This document shows positions 8,884 through 15,438 of a stretch of 40,785 bases of DNA, one piece after another. The notes under the pieces were generated by a model. The model was not told where the DNA came from. It did not search any database and saw only the letters and a list, made by a program, of their open reading frames with translations. Source of the DNA: an uncultured Prevotellaceae bacterium (GTDB taxonomy: Bacteria; Bacteroidota; Bacteroidia; Bacteroidales; Bacteroidaceae); assembly GCA_902768105.1 (NCBI GenBank), contig CACXJZ010000020.1:1-40785 (forward strand), written 5' to 3'. Numbering within the stretch: position 1 is the stretch's first letter; each line of letters opens with the position of its first letter. Made by a program: the position numbers and the translations under genes.

Positions 8884-9555
8884 ATGGGCACATTATACAT
8901 TGTACCGACGCCCGTGGGAAACATGGAGGACATGACTTTCCGCGCGGTGAGAATACTGAAGGAGGCCGACCTCGTGCTGGCCGAGGATACCCGCACGTCA
9001 GGCATCCTGCTGAAGCACTACGACATCAAGAACCACCTGATGTCGCACCATAAGTTCAACGAGCACGGCACCTCTGCCGGCATCGTGGAACGGCTGCGGG
9101 GCGGACAGAACGTCGCACTCATCAGCGACGCTGGCACACCAGGCATCAGCGACCCGGGGTTCTTCCTCGTACGCGAGGCCGTGCGTGCAGGCATCGAGGT
9201 GCAGACGCTGCCGGGTGCCACAGCCTTCGTGCCCGCACTGGTGTCGAGCGGACTGCCCTGCGACCGCTTCTGCTTCGAGGGGTTCCTGCCTCCGAAGAAA
9301 GGCCGTCAGAGCCGCATCGAGGCGCTGCGCGACGAGCCGCGCACCATCGTGTTCTACGAGTCGCCCTATCGCCTGCTGAAGCTGTTGCAGCAGCTGGCCG
9401 AGGCCTTTGGCGAGGAGCGTCAGGCAAGCGTGTGCCGCGAAATCTCGAAGGTTCACGAGGAGAGTCGCCGAGGCACGCTGGCAGAGCTTATCACCCACTT
9501 CACCGAGACCGCCCCGAAGGGCGAGATTGTGGTGGTGGTTGAGGGCGCCCATTGA
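8884..9555 (+). CDS. rsmI: 16S rRNA (cytidine-1402 2'-O)-methyltransferase RsmI
   Basis: A 223-residue protein of the tetrapyrrole-methylase fold with the full RsmI signature: N-terminal L-Y-I-V-P-T-P-V-G-N, A-E-D-T-R-T-S, I-S-D-A-G-T-P-G-I-S-D-P-G, then L-P-G-A-T-A-F-V-P-A-L and F-E-G-F-L-P-P-K-K-G-R. It uses S-adenosylmethionine to 2'-O-methylate C1402 in the ribosomal P-site. The protein is shorter than E. coli RsmI (286 residues) because it lacks the C-terminal extension, which is common in Bacteroidetes. The stop codon lies in the first unit of the heptamer array leading to the next gene. Confidence 0.95.
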   Translation: MGTLYIVPTPVGNMEDMTFRAVRILKEADLVLAEDTRTSGILLKHYDIKNHLMSHHKFNEHGTSAGIVERLRGGQNVALISDAGTPGISDPGFFLVREAVRAGIEVQTLPGATAFVPALVSSGLPCDRFCFEGFLPPKKGRQSRIEALRDEPRTIVFYESPYRLLKLLQQLAEAFGEERQASVCREISKVHEESRRGTLAELITHFTETAPKGEIVVVVEGAH

Positions 9556-9606
9556 GAATGGATCATTGAGTATTGAAAATAAATAATTGAGAATTGATAA
9601 TTAAAC
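9551..9606 (+). repeat. Eight-unit 7-base degenerate tandem array
   Basis: Exactly 56 bases divide into eight in-register heptamers, of which ATTGAGA is typical (others include ATTGAGT, ATTGAAA, ATTGATA and ATTAAAC). The array contains the rsmI stop codon and ends 9 bases before the ATG of the next gene. Confidence 0.7.
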
Positions 9607-9615
9607 AAAAGAGTT

Positions 9616-10482
9616 ATGAAGAAAGTATTTGTATTCGCCATGTGCTGCGCAGCACTGGCATCTTGTAACTTAGGAAAGAACAGCGATGCCGAGCTCAAGG
9701 CTATGCAGGAGCGCGACTCGCTCAATCAGGTACTCGCCCAGAGAGACAACGAGATCAATGACCTGATGACCACCTTCAACGAGATTGAAGAGGGATTCCG
9801 CGTGATTAACGAGGCAGAAGGACGCGTAGCCCTGGCCCGCTCGGGTGAGGGAAGCAACGCCACCGCCCGCATCCAGGAGAACATGCAGTTCATCCAGTCA
9901 ACCATGGAGCAGAACCGCGTGCTCATCAACAAGCTGCAGCAGCAGCTGAAGAACAGCACCGTGAAGGCTGACGCCCTGCAGAAGGCACTCGACAACCTCA
10001 CGAAGGAGCTCGAGCAGAAGGACCAGCAGATTGCCCAGCTGAAGGCTGAGCTGGAGGCTAAGGACATCCACATCCGCGAGCTCGACCAGCGCGTGACCGA
10101 GCTGCACGCCGACGTGAGCACACTCACCGAGGAGAACACGCAGCAGCAGCAGACCATCTCCAACCAGGACCGCGAGCTGAACGCCGCCTACTTCGTCTTC
10201 GGCACCAAGAAGGAGCTGAAGCAGCACGGCATCCTCGACGGCGGCAACCTGTTCAAGAAGAGCAAGGTAAGTGCCGACTTCAACAAGGAGTACTTCACCA
10301 AGGTTGACATCCGCCAGCAGAAGGAGATTAAGCTCTTCTCAAAGAAGGCAGACATCAAGACCTCGCACCCCTCAGGCAGCTACTCGCTCGACGAGGACGA
10401 GAACGGACAGTACATCCTGCACATCACCGACCCGCAGCGGTTCTGGAGCAACAGCCGCTACCTGGTCATCGTAGTGAAGTAA
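9616..10482 (+). CDS. Coiled-coil lipoprotein, possibly Cbp1-like
   Basis: A 288-residue lipoprotein with lipobox L-A-S-C (Cys17). Residues about 25-185 form a long heptad-rich coiled coil dominated by Gln, Glu, Lys and Leu, followed by a compact C-terminal domain of about 100 residues with F-G-T-K-K-E-L, H-P-S-G-S-Y and a final beta-like R-Y-L-V-I-V-V-K. The organisation resembles the Bacteroides fragilis Cbp1 group (collagen-binding glycoprotein adhesins). A Bacteroidales O-glycosylation motif D-S-L is present at residues 34-36. The family link is from memory and collagen binding is not shown here. The protein probably sits at the outer membrane and projects through its coiled coil. It follows rsmI by 60 bases and ends before a bidirectional terminator. 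Confidence 0.72.
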   Translation: MKKVFVFAMCCAALASCNLGKNSDAELKAMQERDSLNQVLAQRDNEINDLMTTFNEIEEGFRVINEAEGRVALARSGEGSNATARIQENMQFIQSTMEQNRVLINKLQQQLKNSTVKADALQKALDNLTKELEQKDQQIAQLKAELEAKDIHIRELDQRVTELHADVSTLTEENTQQQQTISNQDRELNAAYFVFGTKKELKQHGILDGGNLFKKSKVSADFNKEYFTKVDIRQQKEIKLFSKKADIKTSHPSGSYSLDEDENGQYILHITDPQRFWSNSRYLVIVVK

Positions 10483-10502
10483 TTGGGAAACTAAGAAACA
10501 AA

Positions 10503-10543
10503 AAAATATATTGGGGAGTGACGTTCACTCCCCAATATATTTT
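10503..10543. terminator. Bidirectional terminator between convergent genes
   Basis: A perfect 18-base-pair inverted repeat (10503-10520 with 10526-10543) and a 5-base loop, with A-rich and T-rich outer ends, so it can work on both strands. The response-regulator stop codon and its last residues lie inside it. Confidence 0.88.
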
Positions 10544-10875
10544 GCAATCATCTTCAGACAAACCTCGTGCGAGATGGGTTTCGCAAGGAAGTCGTTACAA
10601 CCCGCCTCCAGCGAGTCCTCACGGTCGCTGTCGAACGCATTGGCCGTCAGCGCCACAATAGGCAGGTCGGGCAGTTTCTCCCTGATTTCACGTGTGGCCT
10701 GCAGTCCGTCCTTGATGGGCATACGCAAATCCATCAGTATCAGGTCGAAGCCCTCGGCCTTGTCAATGGCTTCCTGGCCATTGGCAGCACGCTCAAACTC
10801 ATAATGGTTCTTGAGGATGTACGTCATCAGCAGATAGTTGCTGTCGTTGTCTTCTGCAATCAGAATTTTCTTCAT
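10525..10875 (-). CDS. Single-domain response regulator (REC only)
   Basis: A 116-residue receiver domain with no output domain. The acidic pair is Glu8/Asp9, the phospho-acceptor is Asp49 (in L-I-L-M-D-L-R-M-P), the switch Thr is Thr77 (A-L-T-A-N-A), and Lys99 lies in A-K-P. All catalytic residues are intact. Such CheY/Spo0F-like proteins relay phosphate between kinases or act by protein contact. No cognate kinase is adjacent, and the kinase-like protein at 22015 lacks a phospho-acceptor His, so the partner is elsewhere. The gene has its own -7 box with a 43-base leader. Confidence 0.93.
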   Translation of the reverse strand: MKKILIAEDNDSNYLLMTYILKNHYEFERAANGQEAIDKAEGFDLILMDLRMPIKDGLQATREIREKLPDLPIVALTANAFDSDREDSLEAGCNDFLAKPISHEVCLKMIAKYIGE

Positions 10876-10918
10876 ATCTTTCCTCGTTTTTACAGTTGTT
10901 AATTTGTCAATGATGTTA

Positions 10919-10926
10919 CAAAATTA
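10919..10926 (-). promoter_or_regulatory. Promoter (-7 box) of the response regulator
   Basis: Reads TAATTTTG on the minus strand, 43 bases before the start codon. No clear -33 TTTG is seen. Confidence 0.55.
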
Positions 10927-11031
10927 AGGCTTTCTATTGTAATACTCGCCTTTTGGGATAACAATTTAAGGAAATTTCACCTTTCCGTCCTATTGCTGCC
11001 CCTCGCGCTTTGCCATTTCAAGGAAAATTTT

Positions 11032-11140
11032 TAACTATGCACACGAAGCGTGCGAGAACGAATTTCAAGGTCGTGATCAAGTGACTTCTTTCCAAACCAA
11101 TTACGAAGGCGGCACTTCTCTAAGGAGAGGTGCCGTTTTT
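11032..11140 (+). ncRNA. Candidate small RNA ending at an intrinsic terminator
   Basis: A terminator hairpin (CGGCAC 11110-11115 with GTGCCG 11130-11135, inner CTCT/AGAG, then five T) stands with no gene upstream of it on this strand. About 70 bases before it, TAACTATG (11032-11039) sits in a context matching the metF promoter: TTTCAAGGAAAAT precedes both and TGCAC follows both. A transcript from there would be about 95-100 bases, with a small 5' stem-loop. The -7 box is imperfect, so expression is uncertain. Confidence 0.28.
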
Positions 11141-11161
11141 GTGACGACAAAACGACGTTTC

Positions 11162-11315
11162 GTAGGGATGAAGAGCGCCAGTTGCAGGGATGAAGAACGG
11201 CAGTTGTAGGGACGAAGAGCCGCTCTCGTCGGGTAAAGGGCGTACGTGTCTTATATGAACGCGCCCGTGTCTCATACGGGACGCGGGCGGGGATTTTATC
11301 GGACACGGGCGGGGA
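11162..11315. repeat. 22-base degenerate tandem repeat array (about seven units)
   Basis: Three clear units (11162-11183, 11184-11205, 11206-11227) share G-T-A-G-G-G-A-T-G-A-A-G-A-G followed by G-C-A-G-T-T. The following units diverge while keeping the 22-base register; the last two (11272-11293, 11294-11315) share an ending CGGGCGGGGA. Because 22 is not a multiple of three, no single reading frame repeats, so it is unlikely to be coding. The GC-rich half can form hairpins, for example 11262-11271 with 11302-11311. Confidence 0.7.
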
Positions 11316-11383
11316 ACTCCCGTGCTACTTTGCCTCCTTTTGCACTGGCAACGGCAGTGCTTGGCATTGTTGCTTTCTGGGGG

Positions 11384-11414
11384 CAAAGATAATATAATCG
11401 GAAGAAAAAAGCAA
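11384..11414 (-). promoter_or_regulatory. Promoter reading leftward into the 22-base array
   Basis: On the minus strand, TATCTTTG (11384-11391) is preceded by TTG (11412-11414) at a 20-base spacing, the expected Bacteroidetes architecture. No long gene follows. The only early ORF is about 23 codons. The transcript could be a structured RNA or a long leader of the response regulator 500 bases away. Confidence 0.55.
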
Positions 11415-11465
11415 GTTTCTAAGTAAAAAGTTTGGTTTACTTCCGTATTTTTCAAGGAAAATGAT

Positions 11466-11473
11466 TAATTTTG
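11466..11473 (+). promoter_or_regulatory. Promoter (-7 box) of metF, nearly leaderless
   Basis: TAATTTTG ends 9 bases before the metF ATG, so the predicted transcript begins within a few bases of the start codon. The gap 10927-11482 otherwise holds the small-RNA candidate, the 22-base array and the leftward promoter. Confidence 0.6.
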
Positions 11474-11482
11474 CACGCGTAA

Positions 11483-12460
11483 ATGACAACAATAGCAGAC
11501 TATATCATAGAAGGTGACGAACGCCGGTTCTCGTTTGAGGTGTTGCCACCGTTGAAGGGTACCGGCACGGAAGGGCTGTTCAGCACCATCGACAAGTTGG
11601 TGCCGTTTAACCCTGCCTTCATCAACATTACCACGCACCATTCGGAATATATCTATCGGGAGCTTCCCGACGGACAGTTTGAGCGACTGCGCTTGCGTCG
11701 CAGACCCGGCACCATTGCCATTGCCGCTGCCATTCAGCAGAAGTACAACATCCCCGTGGAGCCGCACGTCATCTGTAGCGGGCGCACCATTGAGGAGATA
11801 GAGTACGAGCTCCTGGACCTGCAGTTCCTGGGCATCAGGAACCTGATGCTACTGCGTGGCGACAAGGCGAAGGAGGACAGCCGCTTCGTTCCGACGCCGG
11901 GCGGACATGCCCACACAACGGACCTGATACGTCAGGTAGTGCGCTTCAACGAGGGCTTCTTTGCCGACGGTACGCCCATCAAGAACCCGGAGGCGAAGTT
12001 CGACTTCGGCGTGGCCTGCTATCCCGAGAAGCACGAGGAGGCGCCCAACCTGGAGATGGACATGCACTACCTGAAGGAGAAACAGGACCTGGGCGCACAG
12101 TATGCCGTGACGCAGCTGTTCTTCGACAACGAGAAATACTTCGCGTTCGTCAAGAAGGCGCGCGAGATGGGCATCACCATCCCCATCATCCCCGGCATCA
12201 AGCCGTTTGCCAAGCTGACACAGCTGACGGTGGTGCCCAAGACGTTCCACTGCGACATCCCCGAGGCACTGGCCAAGGAAATCGTGAAGTGTAAGACGGA
12301 TGACGAGGCGCGACAGCTGGGCATTGAGTGGACCACCGCCCAGTGTCAGGAGCTGTATGCCCACGGCGTGAAGAACATCCATTTCTACACGGTGTCGGCA
12401 GTAGATAGTGTGGTGGAGATAGTGAAGAGACTAAAGACCCCTCCAACCTCCCCTGTTTAG
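11483..12460 (+). CDS. metF: 5,10-methylenetetrahydrofolate reductase
   Basis: A 325-residue TIM-barrel flavoenzyme that reduces 5,10-methylene-THF to 5-methyl-THF for methionine synthesis. Family motifs are present: F-S-F-E-V-L-P-P-L-K-G near the N-terminus (Glu as catalytic acid), F-I-N-I-T-T-H-H, L-L-R-G-D at mid-protein for flavin binding, Q-L-F-F-D and I-P-G-I-K-P. The C-terminus ends K-T-P-P-T-S-P-V, and these residues and the TAG stop come from a GC-rich palindromic repeat, so a few residues are probably a late addition. First gene of a four-gene run with the clamp-loader subunit, PSP1-like protein and gldH. Confidence 0.95.
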   Translation: MTTIADYIIEGDERRFSFEVLPPLKGTGTEGLFSTIDKLVPFNPAFINITTHHSEYIYRELPDGQFERLRLRRRPGTIAIAAAIQQKYNIPVEPHVICSGRTIEEIEYELLDLQFLGIRNLMLLRGDKAKEDSRFVPTPGGHAHTTDLIRQVVRFNEGFFADGTPIKNPEAKFDFGVACYPEKHEEAPNLEMDMHYLKEKQDLGAQYAVTQLFFDNEKYFAFVKKAREMGITIPIIPGIKPFAKLTQLTVVPKTFHCDIPEALAKEIVKCKTDDEARQLGIEWTTAQCQELYAHGVKNIHFYTVSAVDSVVEIVKRLKTPPTSPV

Positions 12461-12466
12461 GGGAGG
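12447..12466. repeat. GC-rich palindrome, copy 1 (end of metF)
   Basis: CCTCCCCT (12447-12454) and AGGGGAGG (12459-12466) form an 8-base-pair stem with a 4-base loop. The metF stop codon TAG straddles the loop and right arm. Flanked by CCCCTCCAA on the left and CTTCAGG on the right, as in copy 3. Confidence 0.75.
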
Positions 12467-12493
12467 CTTCAGGAAAAAGTTAAGGAGTAGAGA

Positions 12494-13681
12494 ATGACGT
12501 TTGACGAGGTCATAGGACAGCAGGAGGTGAAGCAGCGGCTGGTGCAGCTGGTGGATGAGCAACGTCTGCCACATGCGCTGATGCTCTGTGGACCGCAGGG
12601 CAGTGGCAAGCTGGCGCTGGCAACGGCCTTCGGATGTTACCTCCTGAGCCCCACCAACCTCCCCAAAGGGGGAGGCTTAAAAGTAGAAGGTGGGGGGACT
12701 GACATGTTCGGGGAACCTATACCTTTAGAGGAGGGAAGGAGTAATCCCCTGCTGGAGAACCTGCAGCACCCGGACCTGCACTTCACCTACCCTACCATCA
12801 AGCTGCCCTCGATGAGCAGCGACTGCAAGCCCGTGAGCGCGGACTTCGCCAACGAGTGGCATGAGCTCATCAAGCGCGGGCTGTACTTCTCGATGAATGA
12901 TTGGATGCAGGCCATGGGCGGCGAGAACCAGCAGGCCATCATCACCGTTGGCGAGAGCGACGCCCTCATCCATAAGCTGTCGCTGAAGTCGAGTCAGGGC
13001 GGCTACAAGGTAAGCATCATCTGGCTGCCCGAGCGCATGAACCAGGAGTGTGCGAACAAGCTGCTGAAGCTCATTGAGGAGCCGCCACAGAAGACGGTGT
13101 TCATCATGGTGAGTCAGGAGCCCGACAAGCTGCTGGAGACCATCCGCAGTCGCGTGCAGCGCATCGACGTGAAGAAGATTGACGACGAGAGCATGGCGCA
13201 GGCACTCATGGAGCGTCGCGGACTGGGCGAGGATACGGCGCGCCGCGTGGCTCGCAGAGCCAACGGCAACTGGCTGAAAGCCCTTGAAGAGATTGAGGAG
13301 GGCAGCGAGAAGGAACTGTTCCTGGACATGTTCAAGAGTCTGATGCGACTGGCCTACACCCGTAAGGTGAACGAGCTGAAGCGCTGGAGCGAGAGCATGG
13401 CGGGCATGGGACGCGAGAAGCAGAAGCGTTTCTTGGAATACTTCCTGCTGCTGGTCCGTGAGAACTTCATGTACAACTTCCACCAGGAGGAGCTGTGCTA
13501 CATGACGCAGGCCGAGGAGGACTTTGCCAAGAACTTCGCCCGCTACATCAACGAGGCGAACGTCATTGCCCTCAACAATCTGGCGAACCGTGCCATCCGT
13601 GACATCGGACAGAATGCCAACGCGAAGATCGTGTTTTTCGACTTCGCCCTGCAAATGATTATGTTGTTAATACAGAAATAA
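12494..13681 (+). CDS. holB: DNA polymerase III delta-prime subunit (clamp loader, HolB type)
   Basis: A 395-residue AAA+ protein. The N-terminus has G-Q-x-x-V-K-Q-R-L, a Walker A loop G-P-Q-G-S-G-K (residues 33-39), a Walker B/sensor region with E-C-A-N-K-L-L-K-L-I-E-E-P-P, and S-R-V-Q-R as the sensor 1/SRC-like motif. It would be the stator of the clamp loader that places the sliding clamp on DNA. Residues about 52-83 form a Gly/Pro-rich segment (L-P-K-G-G-G ... E-G-G-G-T-D) encoded by a palindromic repeat that interrupts the P-loop-adjacent helix region. The reading frame stays open across it, so the gene should still be functional. The start at 12494 fits the conserved N-terminus. Confidence 0.9.
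   Translation: MTFDEVIGQQEVKQRLVQLVDEQRLPHALMLCGPQGSGKLALATAFGCYLLSPTNLPKGGGLKVEGGGTDMFGEPIPLEEGRSNPLLENLQHPDLHFTYPTIKLPSMSSDCKPVSADFANEWHELIKRGLYFSMNDWMQAMGGENQQAIITVGESDALIHKLSLKSSQGGYKVSIIWLPERMNQECANKLLKLIEEPPQKTVFIMVSQEPDKLLETIRSRVQRIDVKKIDDESMAQALMERRGLGEDTARRVARRANGNWLKALEEIEEGSEKELFLDMFKSLMRLAYTRKVNELKRWSESMAGMGREKQKRFLEYFLLLVRENFMYNFHQEELCYMTQAEEDFAKNFARYINEANVIALNNLANRAIRDIGQNANAKIVFFDFALQMIMLLIQK
12649..12695. repeat. GC-rich palindrome, copy 2 (in frame inside holB)
   Basis: Inner stem CCTCCCC (12658-12664) with GGGGAGG (12669-12675), and outer stem CCCCACC (12649-12655) with GGTGGGG (12689-12695). It lies wholly within the clamp-loader gene without breaking the frame. Confidence 0.75.
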
Positions 13682-13692
13682 GACCCCTCCCA

Positions 13693-13712
13693 CCTCCCCT
13701 GTTTAGGGGAGG
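13693..13712. repeat. GC-rich palindrome, copy 3 (holB to PSP1 gap)
   Basis: CCTCCCCT and AGGGGAGG with the loop GTTT, identical to copy 1 in core, beginning 12 bases after the holB stop. It fills most of the 59-base gap before the next start. Confidence 0.75.
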
Positions 13713-13740
13713 CTTAAGGAGAAAAGTAATATATAAATAT

Positions 13741-14865
13741 ATGGAGAAGGAATTAGATATCATAACGGGATGCGACCGAGGGCTGTGTAAGAATGCCGTG
13801 GGCCGACAGGACCGACAGCTGAACACCTACGACTGGCTGGCAGACGTGCCGGGCAATGCCGACACGACCGACCTGGTGGAGGTGCAGTTCAAGCACACCC
13901 GCAAGGGTTACTACCACAACGTGAACAACCTGCCGCTGAAGAAGGGCGACATCGTGGCTGTGGAAGCCAACCCGGGTCACGACATCGGTGTGGTGACGCT
14001 GACCGGACGACTGGTGAAGATGCAGCTGAAGAAGGCCAACCTGAAGAGTGCCGACGACATCAAGCGCATCTACCGCATAGCACGTCAGATTGACATGGAC
14101 AAGTTCCGCGAAGCCAAGGCCCGCGAGCACGAGACGATGATTGAGAGCCGTGAGATAGCCAAGGGGTTGGGTTTGCAGATGAAGATTGGCGACGTGGAGT
14201 ATCAGGGCGACGGCAACAAGGCCATCTTCTACTACATTGCCGACGAGCGCGTGGACTTCCGTCAGCTCATCAAGGACCTGGCGGCCGCCTTCCACGTACG
14301 CATCGAGATGAAGCAGATTGGTGCACGCCAGGAGGCTGGACGCATTGGTGGAACAGGCCCCTGCGGACGTGAGCTCTGCTGTGCCACATGGATGAAGAAC
14401 TTCTCGAGTGTCAGCACGGGTGCCGCCCGTATTCAGGACATCTCGCTCAATCCGCAGAAGCTGGCAGGCATGTGTGCAAAGCTGAAGTGCTGTCTGAACT
14501 ACGAGGTAGATGACTACATGGAAGCCAGCAAGAAGCTGCCGAACAAGGACATCGTGCTGCAGACGCTAGATGCAGACTACTACTACTTCAAGGCAGACAT
14601 CCTGGCAGGCATGCTCACCTACTCTACCGACAAGAACATGGCCGCGAACCTGGAGGTCATCACGGCTGACCGTGCGAAGGCCATCATCGAGATGAACCGC
14701 AAGGGAGAGAAGCCGGAGTCACTGCAGGAGGACGGCATGGTACAGGAAGCGAAAGGTCCCGTTGACCTGGCGACGCAGGAAAGCATCAACCGCTTCGACA
14801 AGGCCAAGAAGAAAAAGAGGAAGAATAAAAAGAAGCCCCACCAAACCTCCCCAAAGGGGGAGTAG
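13741..14865 (+). CDS. PSP1-domain protein (RicT/YaaT-like)
   Basis: A 374-residue protein with the PSP1 C-terminal domain. Its signature runs G-G-T-G-P-C-G-R-E-L-C-C, then M-C-A-K-L-K-C-C-L-N-Y-E, giving the Cys-rich Fe-S-binding motif of RicT (Bacillus YaaT). In Bacillus this protein works with RicA and RicF in RNA maturation and phosphorelay control; its role in Bacteroidetes is not established. The order holB, PSP1, gldH is a conserved Bacteroidales arrangement as I recall it. The Lys-rich tail ends K-P-H-Q-T-S-P-K-G-E, and the last nine residues and the stop come from a palindromic repeat. Confidence 0.88.
   Translation: MEKELDIITGCDRGLCKNAVGRQDRQLNTYDWLADVPGNADTTDLVEVQFKHTRKGYYHNVNNLPLKKGDIVAVEANPGHDIGVVTLTGRLVKMQLKKANLKSADDIKRIYRIARQIDMDKFREAKAREHETMIESREIAKGLGLQMKIGDVEYQGDGNKAIFYYIADERVDFRQLIKDLAAAFHVRIEMKQIGARQEAGRIGGTGPCGRELCCATWMKNFSSVSTGAARIQDISLNPQKLAGMCAKLKCCLNYEVDDYMEASKKLPNKDIVLQTLDADYYYFKADILAGMLTYSTDKNMAANLEVITADRAKAIIEMNRKGEKPESLQEDGMVQEAKGPVDLATQESINRFDKAKKKKRKNKKKPHQTSPKGE
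14846..14862. repeat. GC-rich palindrome, copy 4 (end of PSP1 gene)
   Basis: CCTCCCC AAAG GGGAG core, the same type as copy 2. The right arm is followed at once by the TAG stop of the PSP1 gene, so the repeat encodes its last residues. Confidence 0.7.
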
Positions 14866-14873
14866 TAGCCCTA

Positions 14874-14919
14874 ATGTATGATGGCTGATGTATGATGGCT
14901 GATGTATGATGGCTGATGT
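14874..14919 (+). repeat. 14-base tandem repeat before gldH with nested micro-ORFs
   Basis: Three exact copies of ATGTATGATGGCTG (14874-14887, 14888-14901, 14902-14915) and a partial fourth that supplies the gldH ATG at 14920. Each unit contains the five-codon ORF ATG GCT GAT GTA TGA, whose stop overlaps the next ATG. Confidence 0.9.
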
Positions 14920-15384
14920 ATGAAGAAGCTTAAAGTTCAAATATTATTGTTTCTGGGTTTTTGTCTGTTGACGGCGTGCAATGAGAAAACCGTCTATAGC
15001 GAGTACGAATCCATCGCCGTTGAAGGATGGGCGCGCAACGATACCATTGCATTCAACGACATCGTCATCAAGGCAACGACAGACTACAAGGAAGAGATAG
15101 GGGTGCGCATCAACGATGCCTTCCCCTTTCTCGGCTTGTTCCTGTATGTAGAGCAGGAAATCAGGCCCGGCCACATCATCAGGACCGACACGCTGAGCTG
15201 TCGGCTGATGGATGAGGAGGGAAACGTCAAGGGACGCGGCCTGAGTTTCTACCAGTATAACTTCCATCTGACAACGCTACACCTTTATGCCGGCGACACG
15301 CTGAGCATACGCATACGCCACAACATGAGACGAGAAACACTGCCTGGCGTTGCGAACATCGGCATGAGAATTTCGAAGCAATAA
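14920..15384 (+). CDS. gldH: Gliding-motility-type lipoprotein GldH
   Basis: A 154-residue lipoprotein with lipobox L-T-A-C (Cys20). After the lipid anchor the body is beta-rich, with the GldH hallmarks Y-S-E-Y, W, D-T-I-A-F near the start and R-H-N-M-R-R-E-x-L-P-G-V at the end. GldH is needed for gliding and type IX secretion-linked functions in Flavobacterium. Prevotella does not glide, so here it is more likely an envelope or secretion accessory. A PorT-like protein at 25255 is another type IX component. The start at 14920 is the last of several ATG in the upstream tandem repeat and the only one giving a proper lipoprotein signal. Confidence 0.85.
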   Translation: MKKLKVQILLFLGFCLLTACNEKTVYSEYESIAVEGWARNDTIAFNDIVIKATTDYKEEIGVRINDAFPFLGLFLYVEQEIRPGHIIRTDTLSCRLMDEEGNVKGRGLSFYQYNFHLTTLHLYAGDTLSIRIRHNMRRETLPGVANIGMRISKQ

Positions 15385-15438
15385 AGCCCCTTATGGTCCC
15401 CCCAGTAGGGGACGAAAAAGAACCCCAGTTATAAAAGA

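Noticed and set aside
11162-11315. CRISPR array
   Set aside because: Units are directly adjacent 22-mers without unique spacers, and no cas gene is nearby.
11031-11455. Two minus-strand ORFs of about 90 and 110 codons over the 22-base array
   Set aside because: The array period is not a multiple of three, so the ORFs are accidental translations of the repeat; no consistent repeat protein results.
15395-15413. GTCCCC/GGGGAC inverted repeat between gldH and rodA as a terminator or fifth palindrome copy
   Set aside because: The stem is only six base pairs, there is no T-run in the right place, and the core differs from the CCTCCCC family.
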